This document shows, one piece after another, positions 20,688 to 31,629 of a stretch of DNA of 64,000 nucleotides. The stretch covers positions 46,484,232 through 46,548,231 of the forward strand of contig NC_091154.1 of NCBI RefSeq assembly GCF_040958095.1, given 5' to 3'. Within the stretch, counting starts at the first letter, position 1. The number at the start of each line of letters is the position of its first letter. This DNA comes from Procambarus clarkii. Lineage: Eukaryota; Arthropoda; Malacostraca; Decapoda; Cambaridae. Below the pieces are notes generated by a model. That model was given only the letters and a program-made list of their open reading frames with translations, was not told the origin of the DNA and ran no database searches. Made by a program: the position numbers and the translations under genes.

Positions 20688-20690
<3 letters not shown>
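18844..20690 (-). mobile_element. LINE-B copy 4 (linker, RT, tail)
   Basis: A 1.85-kb minus copy from the linker (PKLLHSHIRRKTTVKEQV) through the complete RT to the tail with doubled GTACTCACCTAATTG (as read on plus). The frame is open over 19649-20659 and 18953-19642, interrupted once near 19645 (stop in place of a Lys codon after EWSN). In element orientation its 5' end abuts an (AC)n array, as in other LINE-B copies. Confidence 0.9.
18953..20659 (-). pseudogene. LINE-B copy 4 linker and reverse transcriptase
   Basis: Motifs in order: AIGPDGISPWVLKEGAGKL (RT-0), NVVPIYKKGDRQEALNYRPV, QHGFRDGRSCLTGLLEFYDQ, CIFLDCQKAFDTVPHKRL, SGVPQGSVLGPILFLVYVND, the catalytic MFADDAK, EYAAPAWSPYLVK, RGDMITTYKILRGIDR, ending at CRYDRAQ. 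One stop near 19645 is the only break seen, with the same frame on both sides. The endonuclease is missing by 5' truncation. Confidence 0.88.

Positions 20691-20783
<93 letters not shown>
20691..20783. repeat. (TG)n microsatellite
   Basis: About 90 bp of TG dinucleotides between the truncated 5' end of LINE-B copy 4 and a SINE-1 3' fragment. In element orientation of copy 4 it is an upstream (AC)n array; it may also be an expansion of the TG run inside SINE-1. Confidence 0.95.
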
Positions 20784-20786
<3 letters not shown>

Positions 20787-20925
20787 CGCGTGGTGTGGAA
20801 AAAAAAGTAGTATTAGTAGTAGAAACAGTTGGTAGTTGAAACAGACAGTTGAGAGGCGGGCTGAAAGAGCAGAGCTCAACCCCCGCAAGCACAACTAGGT
20901 GAATACAACTAGGTGAATACATTCA
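20784..20925 (+). mobile_element. SINE-1 3' fragment
   Basis: Begins in the GTGGTGTGGAAAAAAA linker and continues to the LINE-B-like tail (ACAGTTGAGAGGCGGG) ending in doubled AACTAGGTGAATAC. The head and central domain are absent. Confidence 0.82.
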
Positions 20926-20969
20926 AGCACAAACATACACACACACACACACATATACACCAAAGAGCC

Positions 20970-21400
20970 TGGACCTAGATTCACGAAGCTCCATGTATTT
21001 CTTCGTAAGTGGGTTTGCTGCGAAGGTTCCTAAGTGTGCCCTAAGAAGATGCTTAGGTGCAATTCACGTAGGTCCACTTAGGAAGATATTTGTTGGTTCA
21101 CCTACGTGCCGATAGAGGTCACTACTGTGTTTCGTTTGGCCAATCAGAGAGCAGCAACATTCTTCATATTGAAGATTTAGCGCTGGCTTATCGAAGCTCT
21201 ACTGCCTCCTATTTATGTCGAATATTCTTATAAAATTAGTATATTTCGAAGTAAATCAATGTTTTTTCAACTTCTACAGCAAGCAGCACCGACATTGTAG
21301 TAAACAAATATGTTACATTTGTTGTTTACCTACGTAATTCTAAGAGACACTGTGTAGCTGTCCTTGTTGCTCGGAAGATGCGCTGACAATTATTGTATAT
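20970..21400 (+). mobile_element. Possible DNA-transposon left end
   Basis: TAGATTCACGAAG at 20976-20988 is the inverse of CTTCGTGAATCT at 26093-26104. Both are followed inward by CTTCGTAAG-type motifs. The motif resembles ends of PIF/Harbinger-like elements as I remember them. No 3-bp target duplication was found, and the 5.1-kb interval holds other repeats and no transposase, so this may be two unrelated short elements. Confidence 0.35.
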
Positions 21401-21467
21401 ATTTGCTGAATTTACCCAAGGGCCACTAACTATATATTGGCCTCGATGAGGACAGAAAGCCGGCGGC

Positions 21468-22260
21468 TTGTTAAAGGGCCCGCCAATTGACTTAATGATA
21501 TTTTTTACCTTGAATTTGGCATTTACGGCTTCAGCGGGTAGGCGGTTCTATGGATTAATTAACCCTCTTGGTGGAAAAAACATTTGTTTTCAGTCCTACT
21601 TGAGAGAACATACTCTCCAACACTATATCTGTGATTGCCCGGTTATTAAAAACTTCATACCAAATGGTATGAGGTACTTTGAGCTCTGTAATTACTTCAT
21701 ACACTCAGGAATATTGGAAGATATTAATGTGCTGCACCTAGATTTTGCCAGTGGAGGCTAATAGATCAGCATTAAGTATTTTGTTCTCTTCTGATTCCAT
21801 GTATGACTGGCCATCCTGTGAGGTGAGGATGTTGGATGAGCTTGTAGCTGGTTTTTGATCTACACTGTGTGGTCCTTTATACAGAATAGGGAAGCAGCAC
21901 ATTGCTGTGTATACCTAAACATGTTAAAAAATACATTGTTTGAGAGGAGTCGTGTAGAAACTGGTAAGAGTAATTATAATATAATGTTTCCATGATTCAG
22001 TGCTTACCTCTTGTGAAAATTGCGAAGAGTTGTTTACTCAGAGTTGATTTGTTTTTTGTATTGAGGCTGGTATTTTCTAAATTGATTCCATGTATGTCTA
22101 ACCATCCTGTGAAATGGGAGTACTGTATTAGATAAACTTATAGCTAGTTTTTTATCTACACTGTGTAATATTCCATATAGAATAGGGTAGCAGCACATTG
22201 CTGTGTATACCTAATCTTCTTAATAAAAAAAATCAGTAATAAATATTTTAAATTATAGTT
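21468..22260 (+). mobile_element. LINE-F (I-group) C terminus and 3' UTR
   Basis: The frame 21468-21761 encodes a zinc-binding-like C-terminal block LREHTLQHYICDCPVIKNF and ends with LDFASGG, which I recognise as the end of ORF2 in I-group LINEs of arthropods. The following 3' UTR contains the same 130-bp motif twice (about 21795-21910 and 22080-22215: TGATTCCATGTATG, ATCTACACTGTGT, AGCAGCACATTGCTGTGTAT), as if the UTR had duplicated. The first 30 residues of the frame are not recognisable and may be fortuitous. Confidence 0.6.
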
Positions 22261-22586
22261 TGTATTATTACAAATACTGTATTATCCTTATTAAATCATG
22301 TTAACCATGGATCATTAAGATCTCATGTTGATATGTAAGTCATATTTCTTTTGAACTGCTAATCCATGCTAATCATTCATTAAATTGTGCATTATACCTC
22401 AATTTTTCACTTCCTTGGATATACTGTACAGTACAAAAAGACAGGATAAAAATAAACCAGTAATATTTCTTTCATTATATTTTTTTAAATAACTGCATCA
22501 ATATTTTTACAGCTGACAGGATTTGTTTTACCATACAGGTGCATTATTTGTTAAAAAGAATTTGGTTTATTGTTACACACAAAGGT

Positions 22587-22630
22587 GCTACATAGCCTTC
22601 CCAGCTTGGTGCCTTCTTTTAATACTTACT
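22587..22630 (+). repeat. Short repeat, also at 23269-23312
   Basis: TGCTACATAGCCTTCCC plus TGGTGCCTTCTTTT occurs twice, at about 85-90% identity, on either side of the LINE-A tail below. It looks like a LINE 3'-tail fragment of unknown family rather than a target duplication. Confidence 0.6.
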
Positions 22631-22631
22631 G

Positions 22632-23195
22632 ATTAATAAATAAATAATAATAAATAAATTTTATTCAGGAAAAGTATATACAGTTGATTTACAAACATAA
22701 TGTTGGATTTATAGACAGAGCTAGTACATACAATACCTAAAGCCACTAATACTCATAGCATTTCGGGCAAGGTGTGGGGGAACAAACACTTAGACTAAAA
22801 CTTAATAGTAATCGGGATTAGGTATAAATTGTGTTGAAAGAAGGAATAAAAAATACAAAAAGTGGGGTTAACATAGCATAAATCAGCAATTGTACACGTT
22901 GGTGAACAGCGTTGTTTAAAAATTAGCAAGACATGGGTTGACATTTAAGGGGTAAGTTAGGTTACATGGAGTTAATTAGGTAGTACTTGGTTTTACTCTT
23001 AAACTGGTTGAGAGAGGTACAGCCTCTGACATGATTCGGGAGGTTATTCCACATTCTGGGTCCCTTGATTTGTAGAGCACTTCTAGTTTGGTTACACACA
23101 GCCAAATTGTGTAACAGGAAGAGGTCTTGGACACAAATTTGTTCCATGCTAAATGTAAAGGAATCAGCTGAGTATTCCTCAAATAAAATAAGTTG
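22632..23195 (-). mobile_element. LINE-A tail with C-terminal codons
   Basis: In antisense: ATTT-type tail, the family 3' UTR (GCATTTCGGGC and GCTAGTACATACAATACC), then a minus frame ending QIKGPRMWNNLPNHVRGC and KTKYYLINSM, the LINE-A ORF2 C terminus. The next 40 bp (LFLLHNLAV region) recurs at 23313-23358 as a stray duplicate. 5' truncated. Confidence 0.85.
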
Positions 23196-23359
23196 CCTCA
23201 GCTTATAAGGTAAATAAAAAAAACATTTCTCAAATAAGTAGCTGCCTCACCTCACTGCCTTACTGCTACATAGCCTTCCCGGCATGGTGCCTTCTTTTGA
23301 TAATTACTTGTTCCACACCCAAGTTGTGTAACAGGAAGAGGTCTTGGACCCCTACTTCC

Positions 23360-25890
23360 CTCTCTTTTTTAATAGTCCATATAGTCATAATTATAGCTTT
23401 AAGTATTCAATGAATAAAGTTTTTGACATTTTTACCCTTCTTACCTAACATCATTTGTGCAGCATATTTTTATTTTGTCTCACTTTTATATTGTGGGTTG
23501 GTGGTGTTGTCGTCGTTGTTGATCCTTCTTTACGGACAACCCAACCCACAACTCGGTAGAGTGCTTATACTTTACCAGGAGATCACACTGGGCACTTCCG
23601 GCTCTTGGAGAGGGGCTCAACGTCACACGTTTAGGGGATGCGGCTCCAATGCTTAGCCTCGCTGTCAAGTGCACACACCCACTCGAGCCGCTGTGACTCC
23701 CCACTCTCTCCTTATGTGATATAATCTCCTCAATCCCCTTTGACTTATTAGTTTTACCTTCTACCCTGTCCACAGCAGTGGTTCTTGGTTCTTTCTCTCT
23801 CTCCTTCTTTAGTACCTCCTGGGAAGCCTCACTAGGACAAGGGCAAACACCAGCAAATTTGAATACATTTACTGGACCAAACACATACACAATACATACA
23901 CACATATAATAATAATGAGGAATCCTACACTCTATACTATTTCAGTCAGGTTGCACTCCAACACCATCAGAACTCTATCATCTGCTTATCAAGTGGTATT
24001 CTGTCTCCTGATTCACCACCTAATATTACCAACCTCCTCAAGTAGGTCAAATCTTATAATACAATGTTGCACTATCAGCAAGAGAATATATATATCTATA
24101 AACATGTACAAAGAAAATTAGTGTATGAATGCAATAACATATATATATATATCACTATAAATGTTCCTTGATACACAACAGTTATCAATCGATCACCCTA
24201 TCAGTCCTAGAACACATACATCTGAAGGTAATCCAGCATACGACTGTAACTCTATACTTCAGTATAAGTACTCCTTGGCACAAAAATGGCAAACAATCAC
24301 TCACCTTTCACTGCGTCTTGCACGCTAAGGACAACCAAACACTTTACCAACTCCCTACAAGTAATCACCCAGAACTTCCCTTCTACATCTGGAAATTCAC
24401 TACCCTGATCTCTTCAGGTTCTTCCGGGTTTAACTACCAGGATCCTCTGCAGCTCCTCCAGGCTGCTACCATGAAGTTTCCTTCAAACAACTAAGGTGCT
24501 TCACCACCTCTACAGAAGCACGTGACACTCTTCACTGCTTCTCCTCACAGCTCGAGGTCCTCTTCTCCACTACCCTGGAGTCTCATCAACTACACCCTCT
24601 GTGCTGGCTTCGAAGTTCTCAGCAACTTCTTCCCCAAAGACAAACCTGCAACCCATTGGCACTCCAATAAAAATGTTTCCCTTTAAACACATAAACAAAA
24701 ATAATCACACAATATGTTCGCCTCTAACATCTATATGCTCTCTACATACTGTGAGAGTGGACTCCCTCGTTTGGGGCTGGTCCATGTTCCGCCTTGCCAG
24801 GCGGGCCTCACTCACTCTGAGAGGGTCCTCTGCTGCCAGGAGCTTGGCTCCCTCAGTCACCTGCCAGCGCTCAGAGGAGATGGACGTCGCTCCGTCCTCC
24901 AGGATGTTCCTCCCTCTCCACTCTTATTTCAGGCTTTCTGCCTTATCAAAACATGTCTAACTTATCAATAAACATTGCTACTGTCGCTGGGCACACGACC
25001 AACTACAAGTAATTGCTATAGACTGGCTTAAATCATGCTTACCACAGATTGCCTAGTCGAGGGCGCTCCTCTCTCTGACGAAGTCTAGTCAGGGCACTCC
25101 CACGGCCCACGATAATGTCTCTGGGCGGCTTAATAAACACTCCTTGCCGTCCAGGACTTGAGACCACAACGTTCCCAGCTCGATTCCACAGCTGGCACGT
25201 CTGCACACTTCTCCTTTCTTGGAGATATATCACTAGGGGTTCCTTTCTGACAGGAGCTCAACGGAGCACGGCTTCCCCTTGCGATGTTTGGCACTCAAGT
25301 GAGATCAAAGCCCTCCAGAAGCGAGCCTCACGCCTCCAGCAAATTATCCACATCTCCTAACCAGTCATTTATTTATTTACTTATTCACTGCCCATAGTCT
25401 CAAATTGTTTATTAAATTCAATTAACTATTTCACATCTGTGTTATCACCTCTATATTTACTAGACCTTCTAGCCAGGTCAGGCTTGATAGAATAATTCTC
25501 AAAGGGGAGACTCGTTTTTCGGCTGCCTGGGATCATAACACTTACCCAGATTTAATTTCAAAATAAAACCAAACTAAATAAATTAGAAATGGGTATGTAT
25601 AGCTAAGGTACACCCTTACTACTAGGTGAACAGGGGCATTTGGTGATAGTAAATGATCCCATCATGCAGGGCTCATCACCTTCTCTCATATTTCATGTTC
25701 ACCAGTGTTTATTTACTTAATAACTACAGGTATAATATCTTGCTATTATAAAACTAATTCTAATATCATAAAAGACATATTTACTCAAAGTTTCAAGCAG
25801 AGAATGCATATATAACTAACACAAAGGACTCCTCTTCACAAGATTAAATTTTTATAATCTTTTGTTTATGTTCCAAAATCTTAAAATCGA
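23360..25890. other. Unassigned 2.5-kb stretch
   Basis: No frame shows a known domain; open frames of 60-140 codons here lack coding features. One possibility is a long terminal repeat on the minus strand ending near 25541, since the minus strand there reads TGTTATGATCCCAGG, a plausible LTR start, but no partner LTR, primer site or pol was found. Composition is unremarkable except for TA-rich runs at 24090-24160. Confidence 0.4.
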
Positions 25891-25899
25891 TCCCAGTGT

Positions 25900-26112
25900 T
25901 ATGTAGTAGAGGAAAAATTGAGCTATATCCAGTTTACGTAAAGCTACGAGTGGTCGAAACCACACTTAGATCCCGGACCAAACTTACGAAGGTTTTTCGA
26001 CTTACTGTAGCTACCTGAATACCGACGTAGCTGCCACAAAGGCACTAAGAAGGAAAACATTCGTAGCTAAGAAGAAAAACCTTCGTAAGTACCTTCGTGA
26101 ATCTGGCCCCCG
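25900..26112 (-). mobile_element. Possible DNA-transposon right end
   Basis: Contains CCTTCGTAAGTACCTTCGTG and the CTTCGTGAATCT end that mirrors 20976-20988, with several internal CTTACGAAGG/CCTTCGTAAG inverted motifs. Immediately followed by a LINE-B tail. See the left end at 20970. Confidence 0.35.
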
Positions 26113-26185
26113 CAAGCCCAACTAGGTGAGTACACATACACACACACCCAAACACATACACACACTCACACATACACACACACAA
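26110..26185 (+). mobile_element. LINE-B/SINE-1 tail remnant with AC repeats
   Basis: CCCGCAAGCCCAACTAGGTG then AGTACAC and degenerate AC repeats: the last 30 bp of a LINE-B or SINE-1 tail. Confidence 0.75.
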
Positions 26186-26490
26186 GGGCCTCGTAGCCTG
26201 GTGGATAGCGAGCAGGACTCGTAATTCTGTGGCGCGGGTTCGATTCCCGCACCAGGCAGAAACAAATGGGCAAAGTTTCTTTCACCCTGAATGCCCCTGT
26301 TACCTAGCAGTAAATAGGTACCTGGGAGTTAGTCAGCTGTTACGGGCTGCTTCCTGGGGTGTGTGTGTGTGTGTGGTGTGGAAAAAAATAGTAGTTAGTG
26401 AACAGTTGATTGACAGTTGAGAGGCAGGCCGAAAGAGCAAAGCTGAACCCCCGTAAACACAACTAGGTAAATACAACTAGGTGAATACAC
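26186..26490 (+). mobile_element. SINE-1 copy b
   Basis: Full head with a perfect T arm (GCGGG-TTCGATT-CCCGC), CGT at the anticodon position, central domain, TG/A linker and LINE-B-like tail ending in AACTAGGTGAATAC. AC-rich DNA flanks it on both sides. Confidence 0.92.
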
Positions 26491-26789
26491 ACACACACAC
26501 ACATACACAAACTCACATTAGGTAATTGATACTTAATATAAATTCTAAATGCTATAAAACGTCATTTATATATTTGTTAAAAATGTCTACGATTTCATTG
26601 ATTGGAATTAACGTATATTATACGTTCAAAAGACGACTTTATATAAAAAGTTAAGTGCCACCATTCTGCTACCAAATGGAAACGTCAGAAAACGTTTTGT
26701 GTTTGCTGGGCCTCCCTTCCCATGTGTCTCCCTCTATCACTGTAGCTGACCGATCCGTCGCCTCCAGCTGCTTATCTCTCTTATCTCCA

Positions 26790-26792
26790 CCC

Positions 26793-26841
<49 letters not shown>

Positions 26842-26895
26842 GCTCTCTCTCTTTCTCGCTCTTTCTCTCTCTGTCTCTCTCGCTCTTCTTTTATC
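26790..26895. repeat. (CT)n microsatellite
   Basis: About 40 bp of pure CT followed by interrupted CTCTCT/CGCTCT runs. The Ser/Leu-rich frame across it is an artefact. Confidence 0.95.
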
Positions 26896-26999
26896 TCCTT
26901 CTTTTCACTCTCTCTTGTTCTCTTGCTTCTTCTCTTTTTCTTTCTAAATAATTTAAAAACACACAACACTTGTATCCCCTATTAGACTATTTTCCAGGA

Positions 27000-27508
27000 A
27001 CTTCTTTTCGACGGCTCATAAAACGGAAGAAAGGGTCCTGAAAGATATTGTTGATAGGAACGTTATCCCTACAGACAAAAATCAGAAAATACAACTGATA
27101 ATTTATTACAAAACCAAAAACACGGCCAATCTACTCATGAAAAACTCCACAGACACCAAGCAGAACGCCTTGAAGGAAACCAATGTCGTCTATGCCTTTA
27201 ACTGCTCACTTGGGGACTGTAAGCCCCAAAGAACTCAGTACATAGACAAGACAACAACGTCTCTTTCCAGGCGACTAACAATGCATAAACAACAGGGCTC
27301 CATCAAGGAACATATAATCTCTTCTCACAACCAGACCATCACCAGAGAAATCTTAACAAACAACACAGAAATCATCGATTGGTACAGCAATAGCAGGCGG
27401 CTCGACATCAGCGAGGCACTACACATCAAAAAGTCAACACCAGCAATCAATAGCCAATTAATACACAACTATATTCTACCCACTTCAAGGCACCGTATGG
27501 GCCAATAG
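27000..27508 (+). pseudogene. Penelope-like element: GIY-YIG endonuclease domain
   Basis: The frame from about 27005 (readable upstream of the ATG at 27137) has the linker IQLIIYYKTKNTANLLMKN, then VVYAFNCSLGDC, the QYIDKTTTSLSRRLTMH block, GSIKEHI, a His, ILTNNTEII, and RLDISEALHIKKSTPAINSQ. This order is the Penelope GIY-YIG nuclease with its N-terminal CxxC-like Cys pair. YID replaces the canonical YIG, which may impair the fold. The reverse transcriptase upstream is missing. Penelope elements use this domain to cut DNA before insertion. A stop follows at 27506. Confidence 0.85.
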
Positions 27509-27699
27509 GCCCTCTGTAATTACTTCCATTCTTATGTACGCACCTCACCCAATACCCACCTCACCCAATACCCACCTCAGCCACACGCTGATCGGGGTCA
27601 CAAAACAACCAATACAGGGAAGCAAACCCCTACCAGAAGCCTCTAGCAACCGGCTAGCAGTACTTCACAACAGGCACCTTACTTTCGTCCGTTTCTCTC

Positions 27700-27986
27700 C
27701 TAAACCAATCCCGGGGGTTGGCCGAGCTCTTCCAACATTACATAATCGCCTGGCGTTCCGCGAGCGCTATGTCATGGGTTCGTATCCTGGTCGGGGAGGA
27801 TTTACTGGGCGCAATTCCTTAACTGTAGCCTCTGTTTAACGCAACAGTAAAATGTGTACTTGGATGAAAAAACGATTCTTCGCGGCAGGGGATCGTATTC
27901 CAGGGACCTGCCCGAAACGCTACGCGTACTAGTGGCTGTACAAGATTGTAACAACTCTTGTATATATCTCAAAAAAAAAAAAAAAT
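27700..27986 (+). mobile_element. SINE-3 (tRNA-derived)
   Basis: tRNA-like head about 27745-27805 with a B-box-like GGTTCGTATCC; the A box is not clear. The body includes CTCTGTTTAACGCAACAG and TAAAATGTGTACTTGG, which align loosely with the SINE-1 core. The tail from 27905 (CCTGCCCGAAACGC, CGTACTAGTGGCTGTACAAG, ATTGTAAC) matches the LINE-A2 3' UTR, read in antisense at 32575-32625. It ends in a run of 14 A. Confidence 0.85.
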
Positions 27987-27989
27987 CGG

Positions 27990-28550
27990 CAGCTTGCACA
28001 CAGCTTCAGATCAGCGGTGGCTTACTTAGTCGTCTTCCAGGACCAAGTTGAGAGAACGTGGACTGCCCAAGGTTAACTGCCCTCTTCAGTAAGACTGCCT
28101 CCACATGTCACCTCTGTGGACATGAAACGTCATCAGTTAAATGGACGGTACACTGGGGAAACCATGAGGTAACACTCACTCGACAGGGTATTGACATTAT
28201 GCTCTGTAGCACAACAGATGGCGCTGATCGTGACACGCCACCCAACAGAGGTCATCCACAACGACCCCTCTGTCTGACCAAGGCAGGAAATAGGAGTCAT
28301 TTGCCGCAGTCACGCCACCACCAATAGATGATGTCGTCTACGTAGCGTCCAATACCAGGGAAGTTTGAGTGCAGACTCTTAGATCGTGCTGGAATTACCA
28401 GGTCACACTCAGACGGTGGCGACAATACCGTAACACTCCATTGAACCCCTTGGATATGCCTGTGTCTCCTAATGCAAATTATTACTATCAGTGTATCTGA
28501 GAGTACCTTTAAGCAATCTACACCTTTTTTTCTATAGTTTTGTATATTTT
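27990..28550. other. Unassigned stretch
   Basis: Nothing recognised. It may include 5' untranslated sequence of the LINE-A copy that becomes readable at 28600. Confidence 0.4.
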
Positions 28551-28820
28551 TTATATCTAGATCTTTTTTATAATTACCTTTTTTACCGTCAAACAGCCCT
28601 CTTATGAAAACAAGTATAGACCCGGAACTAAACCTGTTATCTAGTTTCTATGACAATCATCACTTTAATGATCAAAATTGCAGGTATTATACAGCACATG
28701 ATGTAAACAATGCATTAATCACAATGTTTCTGTAATTAACTTGAATGTAAGTTCTCTAAGCAAACACTTGAGGATGGTAATGCCCTGATTCAAACAGTTG
28801 ACAGCAAATTCTCTTTTGTT

Positions 28821-29384
28821 GTGCTTACGGAAACGTGGTTAAAAGAGGATACCACACAACTCTTCAACATACCAAACTACTCAGCAATTCACAACTACCA
28901 ACCAATTCAGAGAGGTGGTAGTACTGCTCTTTACTACCACCAAGAACTGACTTGCTTAAAAGTAATTAGAACTAGAGACTCCTGTGGAGAGTATATCTTT
29001 GCCTGTTTCAGAGTCAAGGGTGGCGAGTCAGTCCTGACTGTGGGAGCATTTTATAGAATTCCTAACACTGATATGTCTGAATTCAATTCTAACCTTAGAA
29101 ATCTAATACTTGCAAACAGACTGAACAAAACCTATCTAATAATTTCAGGGGACTTTATTATTGACCTCTACGAGCCTGATAACCCTACTGCTGCTAGTTT
29201 CCTCAACTGTATGAGTTCCTGCTTGTTCATACCCTTAATCACTAAACCTAGAATCACTGATAGTACTGCCTCTGCTCTTGACCACATCTGGACCAACATA
29301 ACCTCTCCACTTGCTTCAGGAATAATAATTGATAGGACCACAGACCATTACCCCACATTTCTCCTAACCTACATTAATAAACCA
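28821..29384 (+). pseudogene. LINE-A APE endonuclease
   Basis: Residues in order: LTETWLKEDTTQLF with the catalytic Glu, RGGSTALYYHQEL, SVLTVGAFYRIPNT, YLIISGDFIIDLYEP (GDFN motif changed to GDFI), TASALDHIWTN, and TTDHYPTF. The Asn-to-Ile change in the GDFN motif should reduce activity. The frame reads past 29384 into an inserted LINE-A C terminus, giving a chimeric frame up to 29495 that is not a real protein. Confidence 0.85.
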
Positions 29385-29866
29385 TTCCAAGAGTACGACT
29401 TAGTCAAACTAGAAAAGCTTTACAAATCAAGGGACCTCGAATGTGGAATGACCTTCCCAATTATGTTAAAGTCTGTACTCTCCCAACCAGTTTAAGATAA
29501 AAACTAAGTACCACCTAATTAACTCAATGTAACCTACCTCACCCCTAAATGTCAACCCATGTCTACGATTTTTAACAATGCTGTTTGTTGACCAAATTGT
29601 ATTTTTGTTTTTTTCTGCCATGTTCGTTCCCCCCCCCCCCCCCAGCCCTTTTTCATTTTCATCTGATTTTTTCACAACACAATTAATACTTTAATTTAAG
29701 TTAGTATTAAGTTTTAGTCTTAGTGTTTTTCCTGCACGAAACGCCTTGCGTAATAGTGGCTTTAGGCATTGTAAGTACTAGCTCTATCTATGAATCCATC
29801 AACTTTTGTATTTCACCTTGTATGTATGTATTTTACCTGAATAAATATTTGTATTTTTGTATTTGT
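29385..29866 (+). mobile_element. LINE-A 3' fragment nested in LINE-A, with 8-bp duplication
   Basis: A 482-bp piece: C-terminal codons, 3' UTR (CTGCACGAAACGCCTTGCGT) and an ATTTGTATTT tail. ATAAACCA lies just before it (29377-29384) and again just after (29867-29874), and the host LINE-A reading continues across. This is a clean 5'-truncated insertion by target-primed reverse transcription. Confidence 0.92.
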
Positions 29867-30279
29867 ATAAACCACCTGAAGATACAATAAAGAGGAGCTT
29901 TAGGTTTCACAATGAAACTTCTATTAGCAACTTTATTACTGTTGCTGCTAATATCAAAACAAATCAAATCAAATCAAATATATATTCAGGTAAAGTACAT
30001 ACATACAAGGTGAGATAAAAAAGTTCATGGATTTATAGATGGAGCTAGTACATACAATGCCTAAAGCCACTATTACGCAAAGCGTTTTGGGCAGGAAAAA
30101 CACTAAGACTAAAACTTAATACTAATTGAGATTAAAGTATAAATTGTGTTGAGAAAATAAAAAAAAAAATAAAAAAAAAGGGGGGATATGGCCGAAAAAA
30201 TAGCAAAAATACAATTTTGTCAACAAACAGCATTTTTTAAAATAGTAGACATGGGTTGACATTTTGGGGGTGAGGTAGT

Positions 30280-30753
30280 TTACATGGAGTTAATTAGGTA
30301 GTGCTTAATTTTTATCTTAAACTGGTTGGGAGAGGAACAGTCTTTAACATGATTGGGAAGGTCATTCCACATTCTCGGTCCCTTGATTTGTATAGCATTT
30401 CTAGTTTGATTAAGTCGTACTTTTGGAATATCAAATAGGTATTTGTTTCTGGTGTGGTGCTCATGGGTTCTGTTACAACCTTCAAGGAAGATTTTAAGGT
30501 CAGGATTGACATTACAGTTCAGCGTTTTATATATATAAAATACACATGAGAGGATGTGCAGAGACTTAATATCTAACATATTCAGAGATTTGAGTAAGGG
30601 TACCGAGTGATGTCTGGGGCCAGAGTTGGATATTGTCCTAATAGCAGCTTTGTGTTGAGTAATTAGAGGACGTAAATGATTTTGGGTAGTAGAACCCCAA
30701 GCACAAATACCATAGTTGATATAAGGATAGATGAGGGAGTAATAGAGCGTCAC
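30280..30753 (-). pseudogene. LINE-A RT C-terminal domain
   Basis: Encodes LIYPYINYGICAWGSTTQNH, ITQHKAAIRTISNS, PLLKSLNMLDIKSLHILSC and the end GPRMWNDLPNHVKDC, all family landmarks. The upstream RT core is in other frames. Confidence 0.85.
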
Positions 30754-31022
30754 CAGGGCAGGGCGAGGTATATAATATCTGATCTTAGAATTCCAACAGT
30801 TTTTTAAACTTTTTTTATATATTTAGAATGTGTCCCTGGAAATTCAGCTTGTGGTCAGTGAGAACGCCAAGGAATTTGCCATCTACTTTGTTACAAATTT
30901 GGGTATTGTTTATCCTGAGATTTATTTGATTTGAGGATTTATTGCCAAACAAAATAAAGAAAGTTTTGACAATGTTTAGGGTGAGTTTGTTGGCAGTTAG
31001 CCAAAGATGGACTTTATTTAGC

Positions 31023-31435
31023 TCAGTTAGTTATATAGTTATATAAGTTATTCACTGTGACATTTGGAGGATGGGGGTCAGGACTGGAGTAAATGTAGGT
31101 TGTGTCGTCAGCAAATAGAATTGGTTTGAGGTGTTGGGAGGCATTTGGAAGGTCGTTAATGTAGATGAGAAAGAGGAGAGAGCCAAGTATGCTGCCCTGA
31201 GGAACACCAATGTTGATGGGTAGTGTCGGAGAAATTGAATTATTCACAGAAACATAATGGAGCCTGCCCGTAAAGTAAGAATGAGGTATTGTAGGGAGTG
31301 ACCTCTGACTCCATAATGATGTAATTTAAGAAGAAGGTTTTGGTGGTTGACAGTGTCAAAAGCCTTATGCAGGTTCACAAATAACCCCACAGGGAACTCA
31401 TTTTTATCAAGAGCAGCATGTATCAAGTTAATCAT
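31023..31435 (-). pseudogene. LINE-A RT core, two frames
   Basis: FVNLHKAFDTVNHQNLLLKL (motif A) lies in one frame; NIGVPQGSILGSLLFLIYIN and the catalytic FADDTTYIYS in another. They meet near 31245, so one frameshift breaks the palm domain. Confidence 0.85.
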
Positions 31436-31629
31436 CCTAATAAGTGTATCGTTAGTGCTTTTTTGGGGGTCTGAAGCTATATTGACAAAAGCTAAGTATA
31501 TTGTGTTTGGCTAGATAAGAGCAAAGCTGCTTGTAGATTAGTTTTCAAATATTTTTGACAAGTTAGGCAGGATTGATAAAGGTCTGAAGTTGTTGACATC
31601 AGTGAGATCACCACATTTGTGGACAGGGG

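Larger units (their letters stand above)
28600..29946 (+). mobile_element. LINE-A copy 1 (endonuclease part), interrupted
   Basis: Plus-strand ORF2 start: IDPELNLLSSFYDN then CRYYT near 28615-28690, followed by the endonuclease. Interrupted at 29384 by a LINE-A 3' fragment, then the same reading resumes at 29875 (codons for PEDTIKRSFRFHNE, with NFITVAANI following) and is lost at 29946 where an antisense LINE-A begins. Confidence 0.85.

Noticed and set aside
22587..23312. The 43-bp repeat flanking the LINE-A tail as a target duplication
   Set aside because: Too long and only about 85-90% identical, and extra LINE-A sequence follows the right copy; more likely two copies of another repeat.
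24950..25541. A solo LTR on the minus strand starting TGTTATGATCCC
   Set aside because: No second LTR, no defined end and no target duplication could be found, so it is mentioned only as a possibility.
28821..29495. A 224-residue protein ending in LKSVLSQPV
   Set aside because: The last 37 codons belong to a nested LINE-A insert; the fusion is accidental.
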